A stretch of 64,000 nt of DNA from Chaetoderma sp. LZ-2023a (GCA_034401795.1 CM067374.1:99544860-99608859), one strand, 5' to 3'; shown: positions 11,161-22,489, counted from the stretch's first letter. Notes: a model not told the origin generated them from the sequence alone. Numbers and translations are program-made.

Positions 11161-11649
11161 CCTTTGGGTCAGTTGGTGGAAGCTGAGCCGCCCTGGTGGA
11201 GGACGTTGATGTCACGAATTAGTCCCCTTATTCATGTAATAGATGGTATCCTCATACTTGCTGGTTCTGTCCCGGCTACCACAGGCTTACTCTTGCGAGA
11301 GTGCAGTGGTTCCTGTGGGAAGACAATCTGGTAGAGAAACTTACTAAATATGGAGGTGTTTAATCTGTCTTTATAGAGATACCTTAACATGAGAGAGTAT
11401 GTACAACATCCAGATGAAGCAGCTGAGCTTGCGACCTCATATCACACAGATCCACAGGAAGGACTGCCTGAAAATCATTCGCCCTGGTATCCATGATGAG
11501 AGCCCTCATACCATGGCTGTGAAGTACATCGACTTCACTATCTCAGGACAGATCCATGAGATTAGGAGCATGACGATCAAGTTCAAGATCGAGAGCACTA
11601 CAGGGAAGGATGTATAGCTCCTGCAGGTTGTGAGCAGGTGGCAGGTTGT

Positions 11650-11797
11650 GCAGAGACAGCAATCAGCCCGATCACATTCCTCACTGAGATCATTGGTCCC
11701 AGCCCCCACAAGTTTGAAGTCGTTTAGCTCACCCACTTGCTGGACCACGCCTCCATTCTGAACCAGGACTGCTACAACTACGCAATCTGCGACATTG
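11650..11797. repeat. Left arm of an internal inverted duplication
   Basis: The reverse complement of this segment closely matches 12243-12395, for example GAGGAATGTGATCG and GGTTCAGAATGGAGG. There are a few substitutions per 100 bp by eye. Confidence 0.75.
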
Positions 11798-12242
11798 TAA
11801 TTATAAACTCTAACCATTGGTTATCAAGCAATAGCATCCTAGACACCACCTATGTGAATGATGAGTACCGAATCCTGGCTCCACTGGCTCGTGGACCTGC
11901 CTAATATGTGAATGGCAAGGAGTACTATGCCGTAGGGTGTAATGAGGGATTCACAGAATTCAGCTTAGAACCAAATGTAGAAATGACTGTTGCAGTGCCA
12001 CTCTTCTCCCTCCTCGAGAACACATGTGAACCCGACCATGATGCGGGACAAGCCTTTCCTTAGGGTGTATACTGAACATCATGATGGTGTAATGATGACC
12101 TCTCATGACTTCACGTCTGGCATGATGAGAATGACCAGGAACTAAAATGTGCGGGATCTAGACAGCGAATCTTACATATGTAGAGTGAGAGTACCAGCAG
12201 GTCCAGGCCACAGATAACCAGCGATTAGAGTTGGCATTACAA

Positions 12243-12395
12243 TGTATCAGATTGCGTAGCTGTAGCAGTCCTGGTTCAGAATGGAGGGGTGGTCCTGCGG
12301 GTGGGTGAGCTAAACGACTTCAAATTTGTGGTGGCTGGGACCAATGATCTCGGTGAGGAATGTGATCGACAGAAAACAAAGTCATATGCGCTACT
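12243..12395. repeat. Right arm of the internal inverted duplication
   Basis: Inverted copy of 11650-11797. In this orientation a frame stays open for about 40 codons (AVLVQNGGVV onward), so this may be the original coding orientation. Confidence 0.75.
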
Positions 12396-12849
12396 ACATC
12401 TTACCAGTGGCCACAAGGATCTGCAGTTGGCACCTCGGAGGTAGGGACATCCCACCTAATCATGGCAACCAGCTCAGCTTTTATGTTGGGCACTTGCTCG
12501 GGGAGTGAGTAGGCACTCGCTCGGTGGGCATGACAGTGCCGTAATTTGGTTATGCCAATGATTGTGTATCATACACTGATGGTATTCAGCTTGAGCGCAT
12601 GTAGAGCCTGGTTCCTGCTCTGCCGTCTTCTGAACTGCTGATCCCACATAGTCAAGCTTTGCAGCCGTGTAGCACTCGTTGACACTCATCTCTCTGTGTA
12701 TCAGTTTGGTAACCAGGTTGTGTTGATTATTGGCTAGGGTTTTCGTGGATATACATGGCGACAGTCTTCTACCACTCTCTAAATGGACTCCAGAAGTGGG
12801 TAGGGCCTGTAGCCCAGCTGGTAGGTGAGATTTGCTCCACTACATCACA

Positions 12850-13080
12850 GTGAGGCGTGATCCATTGGCGTGATCCAGAGGCATGATCCAGAGGTGTGGT
12901 CCAGAGGCATGCTCTATTTGCGTGGTCCAGAGGGGTGTGGTCCCGAGGGGTGTGGCAAAGAGGGGTGTGGTCCAGAGGTGTGGTCCAGAGATGTGGTGTG
13001 GTCAAGAACTGTGGTCTTTAATGGGGATATTTGGTCCAGGTGTGGTCCACACGGGTGTGGACCAGAGGTGTGGTCCATAG
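12850..13080. repeat. Minisatellite of the right TIR
   Basis: About 13-17-bp units around GTGGTCCAGAGG(T/G)GTG, repeated more than ten times. The counterpart at 10321-10440 reads GGATCACACCTCTGGAC in the other orientation. Gly/Pro/Cys-rich ORFs on both strands are translations of it. Confidence 0.75.
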
Positions 13081-13199
13081 GCCATAGGTCCATTAACGTG
13101 GTCTCCATTGGGTTACTCGGTCCAGAACTGTCATTATATAACTACTCATGCTTACATGCGTGTTTGCTTTGAGAGGAGCAAATCAATGTTTCAGTGCTG

Positions 13200-13696
13200 A
13201 AAGAGTTAATCTCTATGAATGAGGTTAAACAAGACCTAATCCATGATCAAAACTGAGGCGAAATAAAAGTTAACTCCCAAATCTTCAAGTTTATTATATA
13301 AGATCTATAAAACCAGTACTTACAAATACTCAGCAAATATTTAAATTAATCCTTAAACTACACTTACATGTATATTAAAGATGCAAATTGTATACAAACT
13401 TTATACACTATAAATACAGCTTATAAATAGAAGTTATAATTCACTTGGAACCACCTTAAAACTATTATAGATTAATTTATAATGCGATAGATGCACAAAA
13501 AAATGCTTATAATACTTATGATTTTAAAATAGTTATCAACGGGTATGTTGGAGGTATATTTTGAAGAATTTATTAACGCAGAAAACACATTATTATTATA
13601 ATAATAATATTATAATAAAGTAACCCATAACATGTATCACACTGAATAATTGCTAATAAGCTGTTACATTATTCATTATCATATATTACACGGTAC
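13200..13696. other. AT-rich stretch without recognised features
   Basis: TTATAAATA-like and AATAATATTATAATAA low-complexity patches only. Confidence 0.5.
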
Positions 13697-13789
13697 CAGG
13701 TATTCATTTTGAAAACAGTGTTGCTGAAAGCTGTTGCTGTTTATGACAGCAACAGTTTTCAGCAACATTGTTTTCAAAATGAACACCTG
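13697..13789. repeat. Palindrome of type I (CAGGTRTTCATTTTG)
   Basis: Arms of about 44 bp: CAGGTATTCATTTTGAAAAC and GTTTTCAAAATGAACACCTG, meeting at GTTGCTGTTTATGACAGCAAC. A second copy at 41199-41525 is split by an HpA insertion. Confidence 0.8.
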
Positions 13790-13883
13790 TTTTTATTTAC
13801 ATGAGACTTTGATAAAATCACAACACTTGACCCACAACCGAGAAGCGTTAAAAACTTTCACATATTGTACTTAGAGAAGTATT

Positions 13884-14123
13884 TTAACCCTTTAGCGCTC
13901 ATATCACCCAAAACCCGCTTCTGCAGGGGTCTTGAAAAATGTCCAGTTGCAGGCCAAAAGAAGACTATTTTTGATTATCTACCACTGGAATGACTGGCTC
14001 AATAATAACGCCAGTCGTTCCAATGGGAAATTTTCAAAAATAGTCTTCTCTTTGTCTGTAAATGGACATTTTCTATGAGAAAATTATAATTTTCTTGAAT
14101 AAATTTGAGGGTTAAATGGTTAA
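13884..14123 (+). mobile_element. HpA MITE, full A1 copy
   Basis: TTAACCCTTTAG to TTAAATGGTTAA, 240 bp. R arm CTGCAGGGGTCTTG; L arm TCTATGAGAAAATTA. Confidence 0.85.
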
Positions 14124-14216
14124 CGTAACAGGTACTCAGTAATTTGAATAACAAAATCACAAAATCAATACAACTGATGAAATATAATATTTGAGAGCCT
14201 CATGTATACCTGCATA

Positions 14217-14424
14217 CTAACCCTTTAACCCTCATATGATCAGCCGAAAGCCGCTTCTGCAGTGGTCTTGAGAAATGTCCATTTGCAGACGAAGAGAAGA
14301 CTATTACAGAGCCCGTCATTCCGGTGGTAAATTTTCAAAAACAGTCTTCTCTTGGTCTGCAAATGGAGATTTTCTATGAGAAAATAAAAATTTTCTTTTA
14401 CAAATTTTAGGGTTAAAGGGTTAA
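14217..14424 (+). mobile_element. HpA MITE, left half of palindrome deleted
   Basis: CTAACCCTTTAA to TTAAAGGGTTAA, 208 bp. The deletion joins GAAGACTATT directly to ACAGAGCCCGTCATTCC, leaving a one-sided centre. Confidence 0.8.
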
Positions 14425-14949
14425 CTCAAATTACCATTAATCCAATAATTTTCTTGTTGCGCATGCGGATAACCAACCACGCTAAGCTGTAAAAGTGACA
14501 AACCACAAGATATCTAGGATGGTATAGCACCAAATACAATACCACAAAGAGGTGTTGAATGAATGAACATCATTTTATGTATATAAATAGTAGTGTGGCA
14601 AATCATCTTCCATTTATAACATGCATAGATGGTGGATGGCGTATTGCAACACGCTTACACACAGCTCAGATAATCATTGAAGCCCTGGGTTGTAGTAGTG
14701 AGCGGGGAGGGCTGCTGCTGGATTTAGCTCAAGCTACTATGGTGATTTGATAATGGAGACTCAGTGCAGAGTCTTTGACAGTTAATCCCCAAACAAAATG
14801 AATAATCAGAAAATTGGACATTGCCATCTGCCTTGACTCAGTACAGCAAGCAACAACTCTGTAAACAGAAGCCATCATCCAATTCAATGCTAACCATTTC
14901 AATGAAGAATGCCAGGATGTCAACTTCAATGTAAACATGCAGATAAATG

Positions 14950-15039
14950 GTTGAATATTTAGAAATATAATTTGACAGGATAATATTGCTGCGATAGCCA
15001 GCAACATTTCCAGTCAAATTATTTTCTAAATATTCAACA
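14950..15039. repeat. PalB palindrome
   Basis: TTGAATATTTAGAAATATAA and TTATTTTCTAAATATTCAA arms around ATTGCTGCGATAGCCAGCAA. Confidence 0.7.
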
Positions 15040-15233
15040 GAATATCTCTTAAAGCATAAAGAATTATGCTGTTTCAATCAATTTTTAGAAGCAAATTGGT
15101 TAAATTTAGTATCAGTAGCACTATCTATCCATCCATCTGTCTCTCAGCTGGACACAAGATGCCATAAGTCAAAGCTAACCTCTATAAATACACACTTTCT
15201 TTCCATGTACACTATAAATTTATTACGTTTTTT

Positions 15234-15290
15234 ATAATTTGACAGGAGGTTATTGCTGCCAAGCAAGGCAATAACTCTCAGACTAATTAT
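15234..15290. repeat. Short PalB-like palindrome
   Basis: ATAATTTGACAGGAGGTTAT and ATAACTCTCAGACTAATTAT pair around TGCTGCCAAGCAAGGCA. Confidence 0.5.
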
Positions 15291-15299
15291 TTAATATTA

Positions 15300-15600
15300 A
15301 GTAAAATTTTTAATATAGCAACAACCTCTATTTAACATTTGATTTGCAGAGGTGAGAGGGTTTGATGGTATTTAGAGGCAGAGCTGAGGGTGGGCTAGGG
15401 GATGGGAGGGGCTGTATAATGTTCATAAATCAACAGTTTAAATCCCTTTATACTAACTACAAAGATATGACCCAAGACAGGATCAATTCAACTTTCTTAG
15501 GCTTACTTCAAGCTGTTTGCGCATTACTCAGTGTAATCCATCCATATTTGTTTCTCTATTTGTCTGTCTGTGATCCAAATACACCCTCTGCTTGTTTTAT
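15300..15600. other. No gene recognised
   Basis: An 85-codon open frame at 15362-15619 runs into the following HpA copy and shows no domain. Confidence 0.4.
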
Positions 15601-15607
15601 ACTATGT

Positions 15608-15847
15608 TTAACCCTTTAATGATCAAGATTTGTCATAAAATTTGAAAATGTGGCTTAGTAAATGTCCATTTGCAGGCCAAGAGAAGGCTATTTTTGAAAA
15701 TTTACTGCTGGAATGACTGGCTCGGTTATCGAGCCAATCATTCCAGTGGTAAATTTTCAAAAATAGTCTTCTATTGGCACGTAAATGGACATTCCTTAAG
15801 ACCCCTACAGAGACCGGATTTGGCCAATTTGATCATTAAAGGGTTAA
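15608..15847 (-). mobile_element. HpA MITE, full A2 copy
   Basis: TTAACCCTTTAATGATCAAG to GATCATTAAAGGGTTAA, 240 bp. The palindrome core GGCTCGGTTATCGAGCC is nearly perfect. Confidence 0.85.
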
Positions 15848-15861
15848 TAAGAGAAAAAATG

Positions 15862-16014
15862 TAAACCCTTTAAAGCCGACGCTGGCCAAAAACATCTTCC
15901 AGTGATAATGCGGTAATACAAAATTTACCTTGGAATGACTGCCACGATTATCGTGCCAGTTACTCTAGTGTTAAATTTTCAAATTCAGCCTTCTCTTTGC
16001 ATGCAAATTGACAT
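15862..16014 (+). mobile_element. HpA MITE truncated by the next repeat
   Basis: It begins TAAACCCTTTAAAGCCG. The palindrome reads GCCACGATTATCGTGCC. The right side stops at GCAAATTGACAT where the pearl-like array starts. Confidence 0.65.
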
Positions 16015-16705
16015 TATAATGTACATTTCCTTAGAAACATAGCCTATGTTCCCATGAAGTTTTGTCACAATACTCCAAGAAAAAATAAAGTTATTGAACG
16101 AAAGCCCAAAATTTGCATGGACGGACAGACATAATTTCAGAGACAAAGGGATGGATGGACATAGGGATGGGCTGACTGACCACCGAAATAATGTACATTT
16201 CCCTAGTACCATAGCCAATGTTGCCATGAAGTTTCGTCACAATACTCCAAGCAAAGATAAAGTTATTGAATGAAAACCCAAATTTTGCACGGATGGACGG
16301 ACACAAATTCAGAGACAAAGGGATGGATGGACAGAGGGACGAGCTGACTGACCCACAAAATAATGTACATTTACCTAGTACCATAGACAATGTTCCCATG
16401 AAGTTTCGTCACAATACTCCAAGCAAAGATGAAGTTATTGAACGAAAACCCAAAATTTGCACGGACGGACACAAATTCAGAGACAAAGGGATGGATGGAC
16501 AGAGGGATGAGCTGACTGACCCCTAGTACCATAGCCAATGTTCCCATGAACTGTTGTCACAATATTCCAAGCAAAAGTAAAGTTATCGAAAGAAAACCTG
16601 TGTGTGACGGACGCACGGATGGATGGACGGACGGACGCACGGATGGGCAGAAGTGAAAAACATAATCCCCCCACTTTGCGCTAAAGCGGGGGGGGGGGGG
16701 GGGAG
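16015..16705 (+). mobile_element. Pearl-like array, about 173-bp core x3.5
   Basis: AATGTACATTT recurs at about 16018, 16190 and 16363, and CCCTAGTACCATAGCC near 16522. The core carries an internal GGACGGACGGACAC-type run and the last unit ends ACGGATGGACGGACGGACG. The terminal hairpin is CCCCCCACTTTGCGCTAAAGCGGGGGG followed by a long G run (from 16688). The core differs from the one at 6780-7950 but the layout is the same. Confidence 0.75.
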
Positions 16706-16730
16706 ATAATTATGTGTGAAAGGTTTCTTC

Positions 16731-16938
16731 TTAACCTTTTAACACTCAAATTTGTTCAAGAAAATTTCAATTTTCTCATGGAAAATGTTCATTTGCAGAC
16801 CAAGAGAAGACTATTTTTGAAAATTTACCACTGGAATGACAGGCTCGATAACCGAGCCAGCCATCTTGGTCTGCAAATGGACATTCTGAAGACCACTGCA
16901 GAAGCTGTTTTTGGCTGATATGAGTGTTAAAGGGTTAA
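16731..16938 (-). mobile_element. HpA MITE with right inner arm deleted
   Basis: TTAACCTTTTAACACTCAAA to TTAAAGGGTTAA, 208 bp. After CGATAACCGAGCCAGCCAT it jumps to CTTGGTCTGCAAATG. Confidence 0.8.
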
Positions 16939-17093
16939 TAGTTAGATACATATCTGATGGTACAGCATGCTTTATGAAGACCAATTTGAAGTTTACGGTA
17001 AGTATACTGATATAGTTTTTTCACATAATACTCATATAGGCCAGTGAGGTATACCAAATTTGATGAGGATCTGTGACAATTCTATTTTTCTTA

Positions 17094-17286
17094 TTAACCT
17101 ATTAATCCTCAAATTTGTTCAGGAAAATTTCAATTTTCTCACTGAAAACATGCATTTGCATACCAAGCCCGCGAGTTATTCGAGTGAGAAAATTTATAAA
17201 ACACTTTTCTTTTGGTCTGCACATAGTAATTTTTCAAGAAGACTACAGAAGCTGTATTTAGTCAGTTGGAGTGGCAATGGGTCAAT
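17094..17286 (-). mobile_element. HpA MITE, diverged, centre replaced
   Basis: Starts TTAACCTATTAATCCTCAAA. The centre is GCCCGCGAGTTATTCGAGTG rather than the usual loop. The right arm ends GGCAATGGGTCAAT. Confidence 0.6.
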
Positions 17287-17289
17287 ATG

Positions 17290-17633
17290 AAGAGAGCTTG
17301 GTTATTGATGAAACAAACAATAATTGCTTGTACGTATGATTTATGGATACACTACAAAGATTCCCATCAGCAAATGTGTAGCAAGGTGTATCATTAACAC
17401 CTGTCGATTATTACCCAGGGGGTCTCAATCATAAATAAATTATGTTATTTGCTCAGACTTGAAAGAATGCCATACATTAAATATAACCATACTGCCACTG
17501 AGGAAACTATAATTAATGATCTAGCTATTACAGTCCTGAGCCGACTGCAACACAACTACTCAGCTACATAGTAAATATATAAATCACTGAAAAGTAAGGT
17601 TTAGGGGTGGGGGTGGGTGGGGGGTGGCAAGCT
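17290..17633. other. No gene recognised
   Basis: Unassigned sequence, ending in a short G-rich run (GGGTGGGGGGTGG) near 17610. Confidence 0.4.
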
Positions 17634-17693
17634 CAGCCTCTGCAGTGGTCTTAAGGAATGTAAATTTCCACATCCAACCTTGAATCTTGTCCA

Positions 17694-17890
17694 CAAACCC
17701 TTTAATGATCATGAATGGTCCAGAAAATCTGCACTCGGTTAATGCCAATTTTAAGGCCAAGGGAAAACAATTTTTGAAAATTTACCACTGGAATGACTGT
17801 CTCATCTATCGAGGCACTCATTCCATAATGGTACAATTTCAAAAATAGTTTGCACGAGCTGTTTTTTTGCCCGGTTTGACTAGTAAATGG
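17694..17890 (-). mobile_element. HpA MITE, A2 type, right arm shortened
   Basis: AAACCCTTTAATGATCATG, then the palindrome CTCATCTATCGAGGCAC. It ends near GACTAGTAAATGG. An isolated R-arm motif CTCTGCAGTGGTCTTAAGG lies just upstream at 17634-17660. Confidence 0.65.
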
Positions 17891-18131
17891 ACATGGAATG
17901 ATAAATACATTTGTAGTATTTTGATTCACGGTGCTGCTGCTATCTTACCAGCATGTCATCACCACATATCACCGTGGTATCCATTAATCAATTCCTTGAT
18001 TCAATCATAAATCAACAGCTATATTTAGGACAGGTAATAAGTAGTCAGCGAGAAACTGTGTTAAATCAATCATCAAAATATACCTGCAGCTATACAGTCA
18101 TTATAAAATAATCAATGGACTTCATTCGAAA

Positions 18132-19535
18132 CATCATCATCTAGTTAGCCATAGGCCTGTTGAGCCATTGGCATTGTCCTGTCCACACTGCTCTCCTTGT
18201 TTCAGATAACCCGTCGTTTGCCCATCTCCAGATGTCATCAATCCAGGCTGGACGTCATCTCCCTGGTTTGCACTTTCCTTCAACTTCATCCTTAATCATG
18301 GTCATTCCAAGTCTTTCTAGTCGGCATTTGCAATGATGGTATTTGGCTAGCTTTCTGCATATTTCATTCTGCGACCATGTCATTCTCTTCAGCAACATCA
18401 ACATGCTTTCTGACCCAAGCATTTGTTTTGTGCTCTGAGGGAAACATGCATTGCCACACCCACATTTCAAAAGCATGTAATGGTTTCTCATCTGAACTTT
18501 TGATTGCCCAACTTTCTGTGCCATACAGTGCAACACTCCATGCCAATGCTTTCATCACTTGTTTTTTTCGGTTTGATGTCAATCTCTGGTGAATTCAATA
18601 TAGCATTTAGCTGTCTTGTTACTTGTCGCACGATGCTTAGTCTGATGGCAACTTCTCTAGAACAGCTTGCAACCGCCAGTGGCTACAACAGAGCCCGGTT
18701 ATTTGAATTGGTCACCATGACTGATTGCCGTGTCATTCATCATGAACAGTTGTTTATCGCGTAATATCATTACATTGGTCTTACCTGTGTTAATTTTAAA
18801 GCCGAAATGCAAACTCACCCATTCCTGCTCATTTGCTTGGTTCTCCAATTCATCTTTTGACTTAGCAATGAGTGCTGTATCATCAGCATAATGGATGTTC
18901 CATTTCGCTCAGCCACCAATGACACAGCCTGTTTGTTCTGGTAAAATTGCTCAAGTCTGGCTGAGTTGCATTATGTTTTTGCCACATAGACTAAACAGTA
19001 TTGGTGAATCCCTGTCAAACTCTTGTCCAAATGGGAATTGTTCAGTATGTTCTCCTGCTACTCACATGACACCAGAATTGGATGCTTGTACATCTTTTTT
19101 TACTAGCCATACTAAGTGCTGTGGGATTCCAAATTCTGACAGTGTCTGCCAAAACATGTTATGTGATATAGTGCCAAACACTTTGGCATTATAGTCAATG
19201 TCTGTGGTCCCATTAACGGATACGATGCCAAATTGCTCATCCGCTATCCGTGTGGAGATTGTAAGAAGCCATTCTCGCGCACAGAATTTTAAGTACCGGT
19301 AGAACTTTGACCGAATGACTAATTAAGCTGATTGTTCGATGTTTAGCAAAGTGTTAACTGTCTTGTGTTCCCGGGAACTTCAGCAACATGATCAGTTCTG
19401 ATGTGACCCAATTGTCTGGCCATTTACTGGTTTCCCAGATTTCATCAATTATCCTTTTCATCAGACTGCCTCACCACCTGTTTTTAGAAGATAACCAGAT
19501 ATAGGTTCTAACTCTGCCCCCAACTTCTAAGCCAG
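18132..19535 (-). pseudogene. RTE-like LINE reverse transcriptase relic
   Basis: Minus-strand translation, read through several stops and frameshifts, gives in order: a gGE-type finger motif near 19490; WPDNW near 19420; a palm region near 19200 (NAKVFGTISHNMFW); YADDTALIAKSKDEL with the catalytic YADD at 18879-18890; FGFKINTGKTNVM; then the C-terminal connection KALAWSVALYGTESWAIK (about 18500) and a GRQPGW-like tail. Open pieces are 18364-18582 and 18255-18536. The 3' end carries GATGATGATG, as RTE tails often do. The 5' part, with the endonuclease, is missing. Confidence 0.8.
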
Positions 19536-19683
19536 CGGCGTTATTTATTTTCACCTTTCCACTCACCACCCGAAACTCATTGGAAACAGAATTATACAAT
19601 GTACTACAATTAGATTACTTTAAAATTCCATATACACCGCTTAATTATTCAACTGGATACATTGTAGATGATTTACGTAACAA

Positions 19684-20015
19684 AGGGCTCCATTTCTAGG
19701 TATAGCCCGCCCATTGTTAGCCATGCTTCACCGACATTTTACGCGTGCTGGAATCAATTTATATACCTTGAACCCTGAAATCCCAATTTCAAGGAAATTA
19801 TACATGTATGTAAGCTATTGAATATTTCCAAACTTATTTGAATGGGGACTGTTGCTGTTTATAAAACTGTAAATTTATCGATGTCATACAATTCTTACAC
19901 TAGTGAGCCTTTTAGATGTTCATGACAGAGCTATGCATCATTCTGATTGCGATATCAGCTAACTAGTGACATAATCAATAGCGCTTTTTAAGGACACATC
20001 AGATTCCTCTACTGG
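19684..20015 (+). mobile_element. Element C, diverged copy
   Basis: It opens GGGCTCCATTTCTAGGTATAGCCC. It shares with other C copies the block CCTTGAACCCTGAAATCCC and a half PalB (ATTGAATATTTCCAAAC, near 19818), followed by TGACATAATCAATAG. Confidence 0.55.
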
Positions 20016-20206
20016 ACACAACAGACTTAAAACTACAATATCTATGCTTACTCAATGAAGATGTGATTTAACAGTGGGGTGGGTATGCATGTGTATAAAA
20101 GGCTGGGGGTGGTGGGGATACAAGTACAGACTCTTGGCATCAACATAAGAAAATAAGCATCTCAAAAAATTTATTTTTAAAACCTTTGATTAATATCACT
20201 TCCTCT

Positions 20207-20330
20207 TTAACCATTTAACTCAAGCTTGCCAAAAACAGCATAAACCAGCCAGACACTCCAGTGAGAAATTTTCCTAAATAACCTTCTAATGGCCTGCAAA
20301 GGACATTTTCTATGAGAAAATTCATAGCTC
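20207..20330 (+). mobile_element. HpA fragment
   Basis: TTAACCATTTAACTCAAGC, part of the palindrome (AACCAGCCAGACACTCCAGTG) and the inner L arm. The terminal L tip is missing. Confidence 0.6.
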
Positions 20331-20339
20331 TACTTCTAA

Positions 20340-20660
20340 AACACATTAGTTATCTCCCTTGTCCTACATATGATCAGGGATGGATGAACAACCCGTGCAT
20401 AGATCTCCTTCATTACAGTGGATCAAATCAATACAAACATGTGAAACCAGTGACATACAATCAATATCTGACACCAGCAATAACTGAATATCTAGAACAC
20501 TCACAAAGGTGTCATCATCAGCTTTTCAGAACTAATTGCTTTTCTGTGAAGTGGCAATTAAGCCAAGACTCAGTCCCTGAACCCCTCCTAATAGATTAAC
20601 CCCTCAGTACGTTAATCAACAAATCTTGGATCAAAAGGGAGATCATGATGAATATGAAAA
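20340..20660. other. No gene recognised
   Basis: A 95-codon open frame (20312-20599) starts within HpA sequence and has no recognisable motif. Confidence 0.4.
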
Positions 20661-20668
20661 CAAATTTG

Positions 20669-20733
20669 AAAAGCTATTTATCTGAAAGCTGTTGCTGCCA
20701 ATGGCAGCAACAGCCTTCAGTTAAATAGCTTTT
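20669..20733. repeat. PalB-like palindrome
   Basis: AAAAGCTATTTATCTGAAAG and its complement meet at GTTGCTGCCAATGGCAGCAAC. Confidence 0.7.
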
Positions 20734-20739
20734 AAATAC

Positions 20740-21334
20740 TAACTCGAAACATATATTGATGACATTTAATATATTTAGAATGAAATTGATTGACTCTTTG
20801 CTTTCACAGCACTGAGAACATCAGAAATGGTCCTTTGATTAGGTATTGTGTTTTATTACACCTATAGAACTGAATGTCTAGTGACCAAAGTTCATCTGAT
20901 ACATTCTGGCTTTAGCTGACCCTATCATCTGACCATACTCTCAAATTAAATCTGACATTTTCCCAGCCAGGATGTCTGCATCATTCAAATTCCAAGGATA
21001 CCAAACAGGAGTTGTATATCTGATTGAGAGAGCCACTATAGTATCATATTTCAATCTATAAGTATAGGATACTATTTATTATAGGGTTATATTTAGTGGG
21101 AATTTGGTTGACCGGTTCTCTGACTGATTTGATTAAATTTCAATAATTTTCAGTCAAATTATTTTAAATTATTAAGTAACATTCAAATAAAACAAGGTCT
21201 CTGGTGTGTCTGCAGGTGGATTGGTCATTTTTTGGAGTGGTATAAAAATTGTTTCAAAATGTATTTTTTGCTGATCAATTAATTTGCATTAAACTTTGGA
21301 CATCAGTTTGATAAATGTAAAAAAAATAAAGTTT
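20740..21334. other. No gene recognised
   Basis: Only a half PalB motif (TTTTCAGTCAAATTATTTTAAA, about 21148-21170) is seen. Confidence 0.4.
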
Positions 21335-21553
21335 TTAACCCTTTAGCACCCAAGCCGGCCAAAATGCCTTCTTGAGTTGTCTTGAGAAATGTTCTTTTGC
21401 AGACTGAAAGAAACTATTTTTGAAAATTTACAACTGGAATGACTGGCTTGGTAACGGAGCCAGTCAATCCAGTAGTAAATTTTCAAAAGCAGTCTTCTCT
21501 TAGTCTGCAGAAAAATATTTTCTATTCAGAAAATTTTAGCATTAAAGGGTTAA
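21335..21553 (+). mobile_element. HpA MITE, L arm shortened
   Basis: TTAACCCTTTAGCACCCAAG to TTAAAGGGTTAA, 219 bp. The palindrome GGCTTGGTAACGGAGCC is intact. Confidence 0.8.
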
Positions 21554-21772
21554 ACCAAGAAGTATCTAAGGACCAATAAATGCTGCATAAGCCTCAATGT
21601 CTGTAAACCAGTACATTTACTGGCCTGTTAAGTGCTTGCTTTGACCTATCTTATCTCATAGGCATTCATAAACTGGGGTTAGCATGTGCAGGGAGAGATT
21701 TGTACATAAAACTGGGCAATAAACTAGGCTTTGTGATAACATGAGTCAGTAGCCAGCACAAGGTACACTTCA

Positions 21773-21962
21773 AGAAGTGAGAGACAGAAATGGGAGGGGA
21801 GAGGAAGATAGAGGGATCCAGGTGAGTGAGATGAGAGAGAAGGGGGGGGGGACAGAGGAGAAAGGAACGGAAAGGAATTTTGAAAGAGAGAGAGAGGAGG
21901 GAGGGAGAGACGAGGGAGAGAGAGTGGGAGGAAGGAAAGGAGGGATAGAGAGAGAGAGAGAT
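21773..21962. repeat. Purine-rich (GA)n/(GGGA)n tract
   Basis: About 190 bases, almost all A/G on the plus strand, including AGAGAGAGAGAG and an eight-G run. The 129-codon open frame over it is low complexity. Confidence 0.85.
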
Positions 21963-22249
21963 TTAATTTCAGCATCTAACGATCTGTGTGTGTGCCCTCA
22001 ACCAATATACATTTACATCACATGTAAAGCTGATTTTAACCTCGTGAAAATTAAATATCAAACTTTCCAGCTCCAGCACAAGTGCATGGTACAAGAACTG
22101 GCTCCAAGGTTCCCTCGGGAAATCAGTCTCCTTGATCTGACCTGCCCTCCAGGCTATCACGCTTAATCAACTCACACACCTTCATGGATTGATCAGCCAA
22201 ATGCACATCAGAACCTGCAGGTGATGTGTAAGGAAGCTGGTGTCCCTTT

Positions 22250-22484
22250 CTAACCCTTTACTGGTCAAACCGGACAAAACATGACTTTGCAGTGGTCTAG
22301 TGTAATGTCCATTTGCAGAACAAGAAACTATTAAAAAAAAATGTACATCTGGAATGACTGGCTCGATAATCCAGGCAGTCATTCCTGTGGTAAATTTTAA
22401 TCACAAATTTTTTCGGTGTGCAAATGGTCATTTTCTTTGAGAAAGTTGAACTTTTCTTGAACAAATTTGAGGGTTAATGGCTAA
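22250..22484 (+). mobile_element. HpA MITE, full
   Basis: CTAACCCTTTACTGGTCAAA to GGGTTAATGGCTAA. The R arm is A2-like while the L arm (CAAATTTGAGGGTTAA) is A1-like, so this looks like a subfamily hybrid. Confidence 0.75.
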
Positions 22485-22489
22485 AGGTA

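Larger units (their letters stand above)
11399..12560 (+). pseudogene. Decayed ORF block, unknown product, possibly virus-like
   Basis: Several plus-strand frames show long non-repetitive segments: one at 11399-11617 containing KYIDFTISGQIHE and MTIKFKIES, one at about 11908-12060 containing EFSLEPNVEMTVAVPLF, and one at 12247-12480 containing VGELNDFKF and GTNDLGEECD. Stops and frame changes interrupt them. The first segment faintly resembles jelly-roll minor capsid proteins of Polinton-like elements; I hold this loosely. An internal inverted duplication (11650-11797 against 12243-12395) shows the block was rearranged after it stopped coding. Confidence 0.35.
10274..13146. mobile_element. 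2.87-kb GC-rich element with TIRs and decayed ORFs
   Basis: The left end begins GGTAGTTATAAAATGACAG. The right end, reverse-complemented, begins AGTAGTTATATAATGACAG. Similarity runs for about 60 bp, through GGAGACCAC. CATGC flanks both ends exactly (10269-10273 and 13147-13151), a candidate 5-bp duplication. Inside each end are degenerate tandem repeats of GGTCCAGAGGTGTG type; the left tip unit itself is repeated about 58 bp on. Interior reading frames in both orientations look once coding but are broken. Size and long minisatellite-bearing TIRs could fit an internally deleted Polinton/Maverick-like element, which is a guess. The family is not recognised. Confidence 0.6.

Noticed and set aside
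16688..16703. Run of about 17 G as a biological signal
   Set aside because: Homopolymer at the end of a terminal hairpin; its length is likely affected by sequencing error.
21777..22166. 129-codon Glu/Arg/Gly-rich ORF
   Set aside because: Its first half is a (GA)n tract; the rest shows no domain.
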